From the NCBI GenBank assembly GCA_029933495.1, contig JAOZOC010000243.1, positions 1 to 5,533 of the forward strand: a DNA stretch of 5,533 nt, in the 5' to 3' direction. Under the pieces are notes generated by a model. It was given only the letters and a program-made list of their open reading frames with translations, did no database searches and had not been told where the DNA came from. Origin of the DNA: Bacteroidales bacterium (GTDB taxonomy: Bacteria > Bacteroidota > Bacteroidia > Bacteroidales > JAADJA01). The translations under genes and the position numbers were made by a program. Shown piece by piece: positions 1 through 5,533 of this stretch (its first letter is position 1; each line of letters begins with the position of its first letter).

Positions 1-2
1 CG

Positions 3-1913
3 GAAAAAATATTCGGTGATGAAAATCCGGTCGGGAAGACAATTCGATACAACAATAATGACAGCTATCTGATAACCGGGGTGGTTGAAGACCCTCCTGA
101 AAATTCACAACTTAAATTCGGGGCACTGCTTTCGTTCACAACTCTCTATAAAATGAAAAATATGTTTCTCGGCTGGGATGGAGGATACAATTACTACACT
201 TATGTTCTTTTAAATAAAAACAGTTCGGTTGAGAATCTTAAAGATAGGTTCTCACCCTTTATGGAGGAACAGATAAACCGCGAATACAGGGATGTGGGTT
301 GGTTTGTAACATTAATTATTGAACCTCTTCGTGACGTACATCTATACTCTGTTGCCGATTACGATTTATCCTCAAAAGGAAGTCTTAGCAGGTTATACAT
401 TTTTACAAGTATTGCAATTTTTATTTTGCTGATTGCCTGCGTCAACTTCATAAATCTGTCAACTGCACGCTCTGTAAAAAGGGCAAAAGAAGTCGGCATG
501 CGCAAAGTTACAGGAGCCACAAGAGGTCAGCTAATCTCACAATTTCTCGGTGAATCAATCCTTATTTCAATAATCTCATTAATATTTGCACTTCTCCTTA
601 TTGAATTTGTTCAGCCTGAGTTTAACAGATTAATATCGGCCAATCTGAACTTCTTCAAACAATCAAATTATATATTAATTTTCAGCTTACTGGCCGTAAC
701 TCTTTTTGCCGGTCTTATTGCAGGCAGTTTTCCGGCCTTTTATATGTCGGGGTTTCAGCCTGTTGCAATACTGAAAGGCTATTTTAATACGATGAAAGGA
801 AGACCGGTTTTAAGGAATGTGCTGGTAACCTTTCAGTTTTTTATTTCGGTTGTCCTTATTGTTTCCACAATTATAATAATTCGTCAGTTGGATTTCCTGA
901 ACAGCAAAAGTCTTGGATTTGACAAAGATAATGTGGTTCTGGTGGAGCTTGGCAGCGAAACGGCAATGAAAAAGGCGATGGTTATTAAAAATCAATTCAG
1001 AAATGTTCCGGGTGTGACAAGTGTGGCTGCCTCGACCTCCTATCCGGGAGTCGGGCTTACAATGAACGGCTATTTCCCTGAGGGTAACGATAATTCCATT
1101 ATGATTCACGTTATGGATGTTGATTATGATTACCTCGGCCTTATGAACCTTAAAGTTGTTCAGGGACGGAATTTTTCACAGGAATATGGTACTGACTCAA
1201 CAGCATACCTGATAAACGAAACCCTTGCAAAGCAGTTGGGCTGGAAAGATCCGGTCGGGAAATATATCAGTCGAGATGGAAAGCACAAGGTTATCGGAAT
1301 GGTAAAGGATTTTAATTTCTCATCCCTTCACGATAATATCGGGCCGCTCATTATTACAATGAAACCGTGGGATTATTATTACTATCTTTCGGTTAAGATA
1401 AACCCTGAAGGCAAGGAGAGCACAATAAAAGCTCTTGAAAAAGCCTGGACCGGAATTGTAAACAATGAGCCGTTTAGCTACCATTTTCTTGCTTCGGCAA
1501 TTGTTGCCAATTACAACACAGAACGTCAAACAGCGAAGGCTTTCATCTGGCTTGCGATAATATCAATAGTTATTGCCTGTCTCGGTTTGTACGGACAGGC
1601 GGCATTCAGCACCGAACAGCGCACAAAAGAAATCGGGATAAGAAAAGTGTTCGGTGCCACGGCAAGAAATATTCTCTCTGTTCTGTCGGGAGGTTTTGCA
1701 AAGATAATCCTGATTGCAAACCTGATAGCCTGGCCTGTTGCCTGGTATTTTATGGATAAGTGGCTGCTGACATTTGCATTCCACATAAATATTGTGTGGT
1801 GGATTTTTGCCGTTGCCCTCGCATTGTCACTGATAATCACCGCCGCAACAATTATCTCACAGGCAATAAAAGCCTCATACACTAACCCTGTGGAGGCTTT
1901 GAAATATGAATAA
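3..1913 (+). CDS. MacB/FtsX-type ABC transporter permease (5'-truncated)
   Basis: Inner-membrane permease of the MacB/FtsX (type VII, mechanotransmission) class. These proteins couple ATP hydrolysis by a separate cytoplasmic ATPase to movements of periplasmic domains; the substrate cannot be inferred. The frame is open to the left edge, with 636 residues visible. Aligning its first residues (EKIFGDENPVGKT) with the next gene (RKIFGDTNPIGKT, residues 147-159) suggests that about 146 residues are missing: the first helix and most of the first periplasmic domain. By eye, the visible part holds the end of that domain (1-130), helices near 131-149, 184-203, 223-249 and 270-295, a second periplasmic domain (about 296-512), then helices near 513-535, 575-594 and 607-629. 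Cytoplasmic coupling-helix motifs follow the first helix of each half: RAKEVGMRKVTGA (160-172) and TKEIGIRKVFGA (541-552). It ends NPVEALKYE, typical of Bacteroidetes members. An internal GTG at 81 is not the start, since conserved sequence continues upstream. No adjacent ATPase is visible. Confidence 0.93.
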   Translation, partial: EKIFGDENPVGKTIRYNNNDSYLITGVVEDPPENSQLKFGALLSFTTLYKMKNMFLGWDGGYNYYTYVLLNKNSSVENLKDRFSPFMEEQINREYRDVGWFVTLIIEPLRDVHLYSVADYDLSSKGSLSRLYIFTSIAIFILLIACVNFINLSTARSVKRAKEVGMRKVTGATRGQLISQFLGESILISIISLIFALLLIEFVQPEFNRLISANLNFFKQSNYILIFSLLAVTLFAGLIAGSFPAFYMSGFQPVAILKGYFNTMKGRPVLRNVLVTFQFFISVVLIVSTIIIIRQLDFLNSKSLGFDKDNVVLVELGSETAMKKAMVIKNQFRNVPGVTSVAASTSYPGVGLTMNGYFPEGNDNSIMIHVMDVDYDYLGLMNLKVVQGRNFSQEYGTDSTAYLINETLAKQLGWKDPVGKYISRDGKHKVIGMVKDFNFSSLHDNIGPLIITMKPWDYYYYLSVKINPEGKESTIKALEKAWTGIVNNEPFSYHFLASAIVANYNTERQTAKAFIWLAIISIVIACLGLYGQAAFSTEQRTKEIGIRKVFGATARNILSVLSGGFAKIILIANLIAWPVAWYFMDKWLLTFAFHINIVWWIFAVALALSLIITAATIISQAIKASYTNPVEALKYE

Positions 1914-1919
1914 CATTAA

Positions 1920-1983
1920 ATGAGCAAGCGTCCACGCTTGCCTCATTAATTTTTGTTCAATGCAAGCGTGGACGCTTGCTCAT
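1920..1983. repeat. Nested palindrome (REP/BIME-like inverted repeat)
   Basis: Bases 1920-1941 and 1962-1983 are perfect reverse complements (22 bp) separated by 20 bases. Each arm contains its own palindrome of 8-bp half-sites around a 2-bp centre: GCAAGCGTCCACGCTTGC at 1923-1940 and GCAAGCGTGGACGCTTGC at 1962-1979. The two copies therefore differ only at the centre (CC versus GG), which gives each an orientation, and they face each other. As RNA the region could form one long 22-bp hairpin or two short ones. The arms are clearly GC-richer than the surroundings. The design resembles REP/BIME intergenic elements mobilised by RAYT (TnpA-REP, Y1) transposases. Membership in a genomic repeat family is an inference. 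It could also act as a processing or attenuation hairpin between the two permease genes; a classical terminator is less likely because no T-run directly follows the right arm. Confidence 0.85.
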
Positions 1984-1995
1984 AAAAAAAGAAAT

Positions 1996-4371
1996 ATGAT
2001 CAGGAGTTTAATTATATCGTCATTCAGAAACCTGCAACGGTTCAGGTTATTCAGTTTAATAAATATCCTGGGACTTGCTTTCGGGATGGCCCTTGTCTTT
2101 ATAATAATGCTGTTTGTGTGGCATGAGTTTTCAGCAGACAAGTTTCACAAAAACTTTGACAAAATTTACCGGATTGAAGGTACCGGCGGTTCGAGTGTGA
2201 CATTTCCGGCAGGAACAATAATCAGGAAGTCTATTCCCGAGATCCGCGAATCGTCACTTACCTATTCAAGTATTATTACGGTTTCAGGCCCTGAAAGCAT
2301 AAATGCTTTTGATTTGAATTATAAAGTTGTGGATAACAGTTTTTTCGATATTTTTACATTTCCCTTTATTTCGGGAAACAGCAAAACTGCACTTTCCGGT
2401 CCAAACTCCATTGTGCTATCGGAATCAACAGCACGCAAAATTTTTGGAGATACAAATCCCATTGGAAAAACAGTGACTTTAAAAAGCAGTTACCGCGATT
2501 TGAAAATGCAGGTGAAGGTTACCGGAGTGATAAAAGATATTCCTTCTAACTCAAGCATAACCTCTGATGCCTTTGCCTCAATTGAGTTAGTCACAAAAAT
2601 AATGGGTAAGAATATTAAAACCGACTGGCGAAATTGGAGTTTTCAACTGTTTGTGTTGATGAATGATAATTCAAATCCCGGGGATATTCTTCCTAAGATC
2701 AATGATGTTTTACATTCTGCTATGGTTGAATCGGGCTGGATATCGCAGGAAGAGCTGGATGATGGCATAGCAGAGGGTGATTACGGGTTCTCATACACTC
2801 CACTGAGTAAAATGTATTTCCACACAACCGATTCGTGGCTTAACCACGGGAATAAGAAACTGACTCAACTTTATCTTCTGATTGCAATTTTCATTTTACT
2901 GATTGCTGTTATAAATTATGTAAACCTCAGCACTTCCATAGCAGGCCAGAGGGCAAAAGAGATAGGATTCAGAAAGCTGCTTGGAGCTGATAACAAGAGT
3001 ATTTTGATACAGATATTTTTTGAAACCCTGACAATCACTCTGATAGCCCTTGTCTTTTCACTTCTGCTCATCGAATTATTCCTGCCTGCAATTCTGAATA
3101 TACTTCCGAAACAGGCACACCTGCCAAGTATTTACGATCCGGTCATTTTATTGATATTTCTTGCCGGCAGTATTATTATTGCGTTCATTTCATCGCTTTA
3201 TCCTGCGATATTTCTGTTTAAATTTAAGCCTGTGGAAGTTATAAAACCGTCAGGTAGCATAAACTTAAAAAGCGGGAATGTCAGGCGTGCCCTTATTCTT
3301 TTTCAGTTTATTGTTTCTGCAATTCTGATTTTTTCAGTTATCCTGATGCAAAAACAACTGAGCTTTCTAAAGAGCTATGATCCCGGTTATAAGCAGGAGA
3401 ATATTATTTCGGTGAATGCCGGGTACGATATTTTGAAAAACAGTAAAACAGCAAGGAACAGCATTTTACAAATTCCGGGAGTATTGAATGTATCCTTTGC
3501 GGGAAATATCCCGTCAGGTGTGGGCTCCTACTGGGGCGGAACCTTTACGAACGGCTATGAATATATGTTTGCCAAAATCAGGGTTGACACAAGTTTTATG
3601 AATATTTTCGGGCTGGAGATGGTAAAAGGTAAAACTTTTCAGGAAGCATTACTTCAGGGTCATAAAGATATTGTGATAATAAACGAAGAGGCCGAGAGAA
3701 AAATTAACTCTCCCGATGTTCTAAATATAGGATTCGAAGATGATGACTATAAAATTGTGGGTGTGGTCAGGGATTTTAATTTCTTTTCGGCAAAAGAATC
3801 GGTCGGGCCTCTTATGCTGATCTATACACCTGAACCTATGTGGGGTAAGGTGATAGTTGAACTTAACGGGAACAGCAAAGAAACGATAAAGAGGATAGAG
3901 GATGTGTGGACTTCATTAACCGATATTCCGTTCAACTATTCCTTTGTCAGTGATGATTACGACCTTGCTACCGGAAATGAGGAGAAGCTGGCTAATGTCA
4001 TAACCGGATTCACCGTCATCTCATTAATCCTGTGTTTACTCGGTATTTTTGGGTTGGTGAGCTTTATGCTCAACCGCAGAACAAAAGAGATGGGCATCAG
4101 GAAGGTGCTCGGTGCGTCATATCCCGACCTCTTTTCATTGCTGTCACGCGAATTTATCAAACTGGTGATAATTGCAAATGTCATCGGACTGCCGGCAGCG
4201 TGGTATTTCATCAGCAAATGGCTCGAAAACTTCCCGAACAGGGTTGCCGTTTCGTGGTGGATGTTCCTAGTTTCAGTTGTCCTGCTGGTTTTACTCTCGG
4301 TTGTCACAATTCTGATAAAATCAAATCAGGTTTTCAGGTCAAGCACTGTGGAAGTTTTGAAGTATGAGTAG
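1996..4371 (+). CDS. MacB/FtsX-type ABC transporter permease (complete)
   Basis: A 791-residue inner-membrane permease, paralogous to the preceding gene and of normal length for the Bacteroidetes eight-helix class with two FtsX units. By eye: helix 1 at 18-41 (LINILGLAFGMALVFIIML), first periplasmic (MacB_PCD-like) domain 42-290 opening with WHEFSADKFH and IYRIEG, helix 2 at 292-313, coupling motif RAKEIGFRKLLGA at 319-331, helices near 341-363, 381-408 and 431-451, second periplasmic domain about 452-668, helix 6 at 669-691, coupling motif TKEMGIRKVLGA at 696-707, helices near 721-740 and 755-775, and C-terminus STVEVLKYE. It should pair with a LolD/MacB-like ATPase, not seen here; the substrate is unknown. 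The frame extends 12 codons upstream to an ATG at 1960, but those codons are palindrome sequence, whereas MIRSLIISSFRNLQRF at 1996 is the family-type N-terminus. Only a weak purine-rich stretch (AAAAAAAGAAAT) precedes 1996, which is normal in this phylum. It is likely co-transcribed with the upstream gene (82-bp gap). Confidence 0.95.
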   Translation: MIRSLIISSFRNLQRFRLFSLINILGLAFGMALVFIIMLFVWHEFSADKFHKNFDKIYRIEGTGGSSVTFPAGTIIRKSIPEIRESSLTYSSIITVSGPESINAFDLNYKVVDNSFFDIFTFPFISGNSKTALSGPNSIVLSESTARKIFGDTNPIGKTVTLKSSYRDLKMQVKVTGVIKDIPSNSSITSDAFASIELVTKIMGKNIKTDWRNWSFQLFVLMNDNSNPGDILPKINDVLHSAMVESGWISQEELDDGIAEGDYGFSYTPLSKMYFHTTDSWLNHGNKKLTQLYLLIAIFILLIAVINYVNLSTSIAGQRAKEIGFRKLLGADNKSILIQIFFETLTITLIALVFSLLLIELFLPAILNILPKQAHLPSIYDPVILLIFLAGSIIIAFISSLYPAIFLFKFKPVEVIKPSGSINLKSGNVRRALILFQFIVSAILIFSVILMQKQLSFLKSYDPGYKQENIISVNAGYDILKNSKTARNSILQIPGVLNVSFAGNIPSGVGSYWGGTFTNGYEYMFAKIRVDTSFMNIFGLEMVKGKTFQEALLQGHKDIVIINEEAERKINSPDVLNIGFEDDDYKIVGVVRDFNFFSAKESVGPLMLIYTPEPMWGKVIVELNGNSKETIKRIEDVWTSLTDIPFNYSFVSDDYDLATGNEEKLANVITGFTVISLILCLLGIFGLVSFMLNRRTKEMGIRKVLGASYPDLFSLLSREFIKLVIIANVIGLPAAWYFISKWLENFPNRVAVSWWMFLVSVVLLVLLSVVTILIKSNQVFRSSTVEVLKYE

Positions 4372-4377
4372 TTTCTA

Positions 4378-4400
4378 AGGGAGGATTTTTATGCCTTCCT
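4378..4400 (+). terminator. Weak hairpin after the permease gene (possible terminator)
   Basis: AGGGAGG (4378-4384) can pair with CCTTCCT (4394-4400) as a 7-bp stem with one G-U pair and a 9-base loop, starting 7 bases after the permease stop codon. The sequence that follows (GTTTGAATTT) is only mildly T-rich, so termination would be weak. The left arm is also a good ribosome-binding site for the small reading frame at 4391, so the hairpin might instead mask that site. Only one of these roles need be real. Confidence 0.25.
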
Positions 4401-4519
4401 GTTTGAATTTACCGAAGGAAATCTGTGAACAAAAATATAAACTTTATTTTTTTATTGTATATCTTTATTTTTTTCTCGTATTTTTGTTGCTTTGTGGGGT
4501 GACATTATTAAAGTTTTAA
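4391..4519 (+). CDS. Possible 42-aa single-pass membrane miniprotein
   Basis: A short frame starting at ATG 4391 and ending at TAA 4517-4519. It encodes a polar N-terminus (MPSCLNLPKEICEQKYK, residues 1-17) and then an uninterrupted hydrophobic segment of about 22 residues (18-40, rich in Phe, Leu, Tyr and Val), ending LLKF. AGGGAGG lies 6 bases upstream of the ATG, a far better Shine-Dalgarno match than those of the large genes here. Against it: T-rich DNA automatically yields Phe and Leu codons in this direction, there is no recognised homologue, and a promoter candidate for the next gene lies inside it. If real, it would be an inner-membrane peptide of unknown role, translated from the end of the permease transcript or separately. 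Its stop codon lies in the left arm of the inverted repeat at 4510-4551. Confidence 0.3.
   Translation: MPSCLNLPKEICEQKYKLYFFIVYLYFFLVFLLLCGVTLLKF
4454..4486 (+). promoter_or_regulatory. Candidate Bacteroidetes-type promoter for the AAA+ gene
   Basis: TATTTTTG at 4479-4486 is an exact match to the Bacteroidetes primary-sigma -7 element TAnnTTTG. ATTG at 4454-4457, 21 bases upstream, matches three of four bases of the -33 element TTTG. Transcription would begin around 4490-4495 and give a leader of about 100 bases containing the inverted repeat. The stretch is very T-rich, so a chance match is plausible. Confidence 0.35.
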
Positions 4520-4551
4520 GATGTTTAAAAAATGATATAAATTAAAACTTT
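4510..4551. repeat. 10-bp perfect inverted repeat upstream of the AAA+ gene
   Basis: AAAGTTTTAA (4510-4519) and TTAAAACTTT (4542-4551) are perfect reverse complements separated by 22 bases, ending 43 bases before the ATG at 4595. The half-site spacing is about 32 bp centre to centre, roughly three helical turns, so two DNA-bound protein units could sit on the same face. It may be an operator, or an RNA hairpin in the leader. AT-rich sequence makes such matches less surprising. No regulator is visible in the window. Confidence 0.4.
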
Positions 4552-4594
4552 CTGCAAATAATTTATAAATCGAAAAGTAAAAAAGGGGTATAAA

Positions 4595-5533
4595 ATGGCA
4601 ACCGCAGAACAATTGAAATCTTTAATCCGTTCACACTTTAGTAGTGAGTCGGAAAGATTTTATACAATAGCACTACAAGTAGCTGCTTCTGAGGCAAAAA
4701 AAGGACATACTGCATTAGCCCATTCAATTCGAGAACTAATTGAATTTGAGCGAAAAAAGAATGGTCCAAGGGTAATAAAATTTCCACAAGATTTAAAAGG
4801 ACTTGTTATTCCTGAGAAACCGAAAATTGCAAAAAACACACTTGTTATAAATTCTGAATTAAAAGAACGAATTAATTTGATAATTCAGGAATATAGACAA
4901 CAAACTAAACTTAAATCATTTGGATTAACTCACCGAAGGAAAGTTTTATTGATAGGCCCACCTGGTACTGGAAAAACAATGACAGCAAAAGTTTTAGCAC
5001 ATGAACTACATATTCCATTGTACATTATCCAAGTTGATAAGTTAGTAACAAAATTTATGGGGGAAACAAGTGCAAAATTAAGGCAAATCTTTGATTTAAT
5101 TGAAAAAGAACATGGAGTGTATCTTTTTGATGAATTTGATGCTATTGGTGGAGAACGTTCATTAGACAATGACGTTGGTGAAATGCGTAGGGTGCTTAAT
5201 TCATTTTTGCAATTTATTGAGCTAGATTCATCAGATAGTATTATTGTTGCAGCAACAAATAACCCTGATTTGTTGGACAAAGCCTTGTTCCGTAGGTTTG
5301 ATGATGTTTTGCATTATGATTACCCAAATGAAGATGAGATAAAAAAATTAATGTTAAATACACTAGGAGTATTTAAACCATCAAAAATTGAGTGGAAATC
5401 AATATTAAATAAAAGTAAAACTCTTAGTCATGCAGAAATAGTATTGGTTTGTACAGACGCCATTAAAAAATCAATTTTGGGAAACAAGAAAAAAACAACG
5501 ACAAAAGAAATTATCAAAATGTTGGAACAAAGA
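4595..5533 (+). CDS. ietA: AAA+ ATPase, IetA-like (3' end beyond window)
   Basis: Cytoplasmic AAA+ ATPase of the classic (FtsH/Cdc48-like) clade; 313 codons are visible without a stop. An N-terminal helical region (1-55, starting MATAEQLKSLIRSHF) and a linker (56-85) precede the large AAA domain (about 86-245): Walker A GPPGTGKT (121-128, K127), pore-loop-like KFMGETSA (153-160), Walker B VYLFDE (175-180, D179/E180), sensor 1 in ATNN (220-223), arginine fingers in FRRFD (R233/R234). A helical lid follows with LSHAEIVLVCTDAIK (277-291). All catalytic residues are present, so it should hydrolyse ATP. The N-terminus and layout match what I recall of IetA, the ATPase of the IetAS pair (partner: S8 subtilisin-like protease), known as a plasmid toxin-antitoxin-like module and an anti-phage system. 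The partner is not in view. AAAAAAGGGG seven bases before the ATG supports this start. None of its 37 leucine codons is CTG or CTC, unlike the permeases, which suggests transfer. The AAA+ call is firm; the IetA assignment is about 0.65. Confidence 0.93.
   Translation, partial: MATAEQLKSLIRSHFSSESERFYTIALQVAASEAKKGHTALAHSIRELIEFERKKNGPRVIKFPQDLKGLVIPEKPKIAKNTLVINSELKERINLIIQEYRQQTKLKSFGLTHRRKVLLIGPPGTGKTMTAKVLAHELHIPLYIIQVDKLVTKFMGETSAKLRQIFDLIEKEHGVYLFDEFDAIGGERSLDNDVGEMRRVLNSFLQFIELDSSDSIIVAATNNPDLLDKALFRRFDDVLHYDYPNEDEIKKLMLNTLGVFKPSKIEWKSILNKSKTLSHAEIVLVCTDAIKKSILGNKKKTTTKEIIKMLEQR

Noticed and set aside
810..1882. Several minus-strand open frames opposite the first permease
   Set aside because: They lie antisense to a strongly conserved coding frame, show no family-like features, and are shadows of the permease codons.
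1948..1955. AATTTTTG in the loop of the palindrome as a -7 promoter element for the second permease
   Set aside because: It matches 7 of 8 bases of TAnnTTTG, but no TTTG-like -33 element lies 19-21 bases upstream, where the palindrome arm sits.
1920..1983. The palindrome as a standard intrinsic terminator
   Set aside because: The right arm is followed by A-rich, not T-rich, sequence, and the next gene on the same strand starts 13 bases later. REP-like or processing roles fit better.
3957..4367. A minus-strand frame (3957-4307) and an alternative plus-strand frame (4032-4367) inside the second permease
   Set aside because: Both overlap the conserved C-terminal FtsX half in other frames and contain no recognisable domain.
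4452..4505. A 17-codon minus-strand frame in the AT-rich gap
   Set aside because: It is very short, low in complexity and lacks a ribosome-binding site.
4930..5280. Minus-strand frame opposite the AAA+ ATPase core
   Set aside because: It mirrors the Walker A to arginine-finger region, whose plus-strand reading is unmistakable.
1..5533. tRNA, rRNA, CRISPR array, transposase or integrase
   Set aside because: None was seen on either strand: no direct repeat array, no tRNA-like cloverleaf sequence and no recognisable recombinase motifs.

Overview
The window looks like chromosomal DNA from a Bacteroidota (Bacteroidetes) bacterium. The two large proteins are of the roughly 790-residue, eight-helix MacB/FtsX-type permease class that is abundant in that phylum. 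They carry its typical N-terminal (RNL..F.LINI.GLA.G) and C-terminal (VE.LKYE) signatures. The DNA is AT-rich with weak Shine-Dalgarno sites. Genus cannot be told from this window.

Layout. (1) 3-1913, +: a 5'-truncated MacB/FtsX-type ABC transporter permease, open at the left edge. (2) 1914-1995: an 82-bp gap holding a striking nested palindrome, a perfect 22-bp inverted repeat whose arms are each palindromic, resembling a REP/BIME-type element. (3) 1996-4371, +: a second, complete permease of 791 aa, paralogous to the first. The open frame runs back to an ATG inside the palindrome (1960), but the ATG at 1996 is the better start. (4) 4372-4594: an AT-rich 223-bp gap with a possible 42-codon membrane miniprotein preceded by a good ribosome-binding site, a weak hairpin overlapping that site, a Bacteroidetes-type promoter candidate, and a perfect 10-bp inverted repeat just before the next gene. 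(5) 4595-5533, +: a classic-clade AAA+ ATPase, 313 codons visible and open at the right edge, with intact Walker A, Walker B, sensor 1 and arginine-finger motifs.

How the genes work together. The two permeases probably form part of one export or envelope-remodelling operon whose ATPase lies outside the window. The AAA+ gene is unrelated to them. Its composition and leucine codon use differ sharply from the permeases, suggesting a horizontally acquired cassette. Its N-terminus and architecture match my recollection of IetA, the AAA-ATPase half of the IetAS pair (AAA-ATPase plus subtilisin-like S8 protease). That pair was described as a plasmid-stabilising toxin-antitoxin-like module on Agrobacterium pTiC58 and later as an anti-phage system. 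If this is right, a subtilisin-like protease gene should begin just beyond base 5533. The right end is therefore the most interesting part of the window: probably the first gene of a defence or addiction module inserted next to housekeeping envelope genes.
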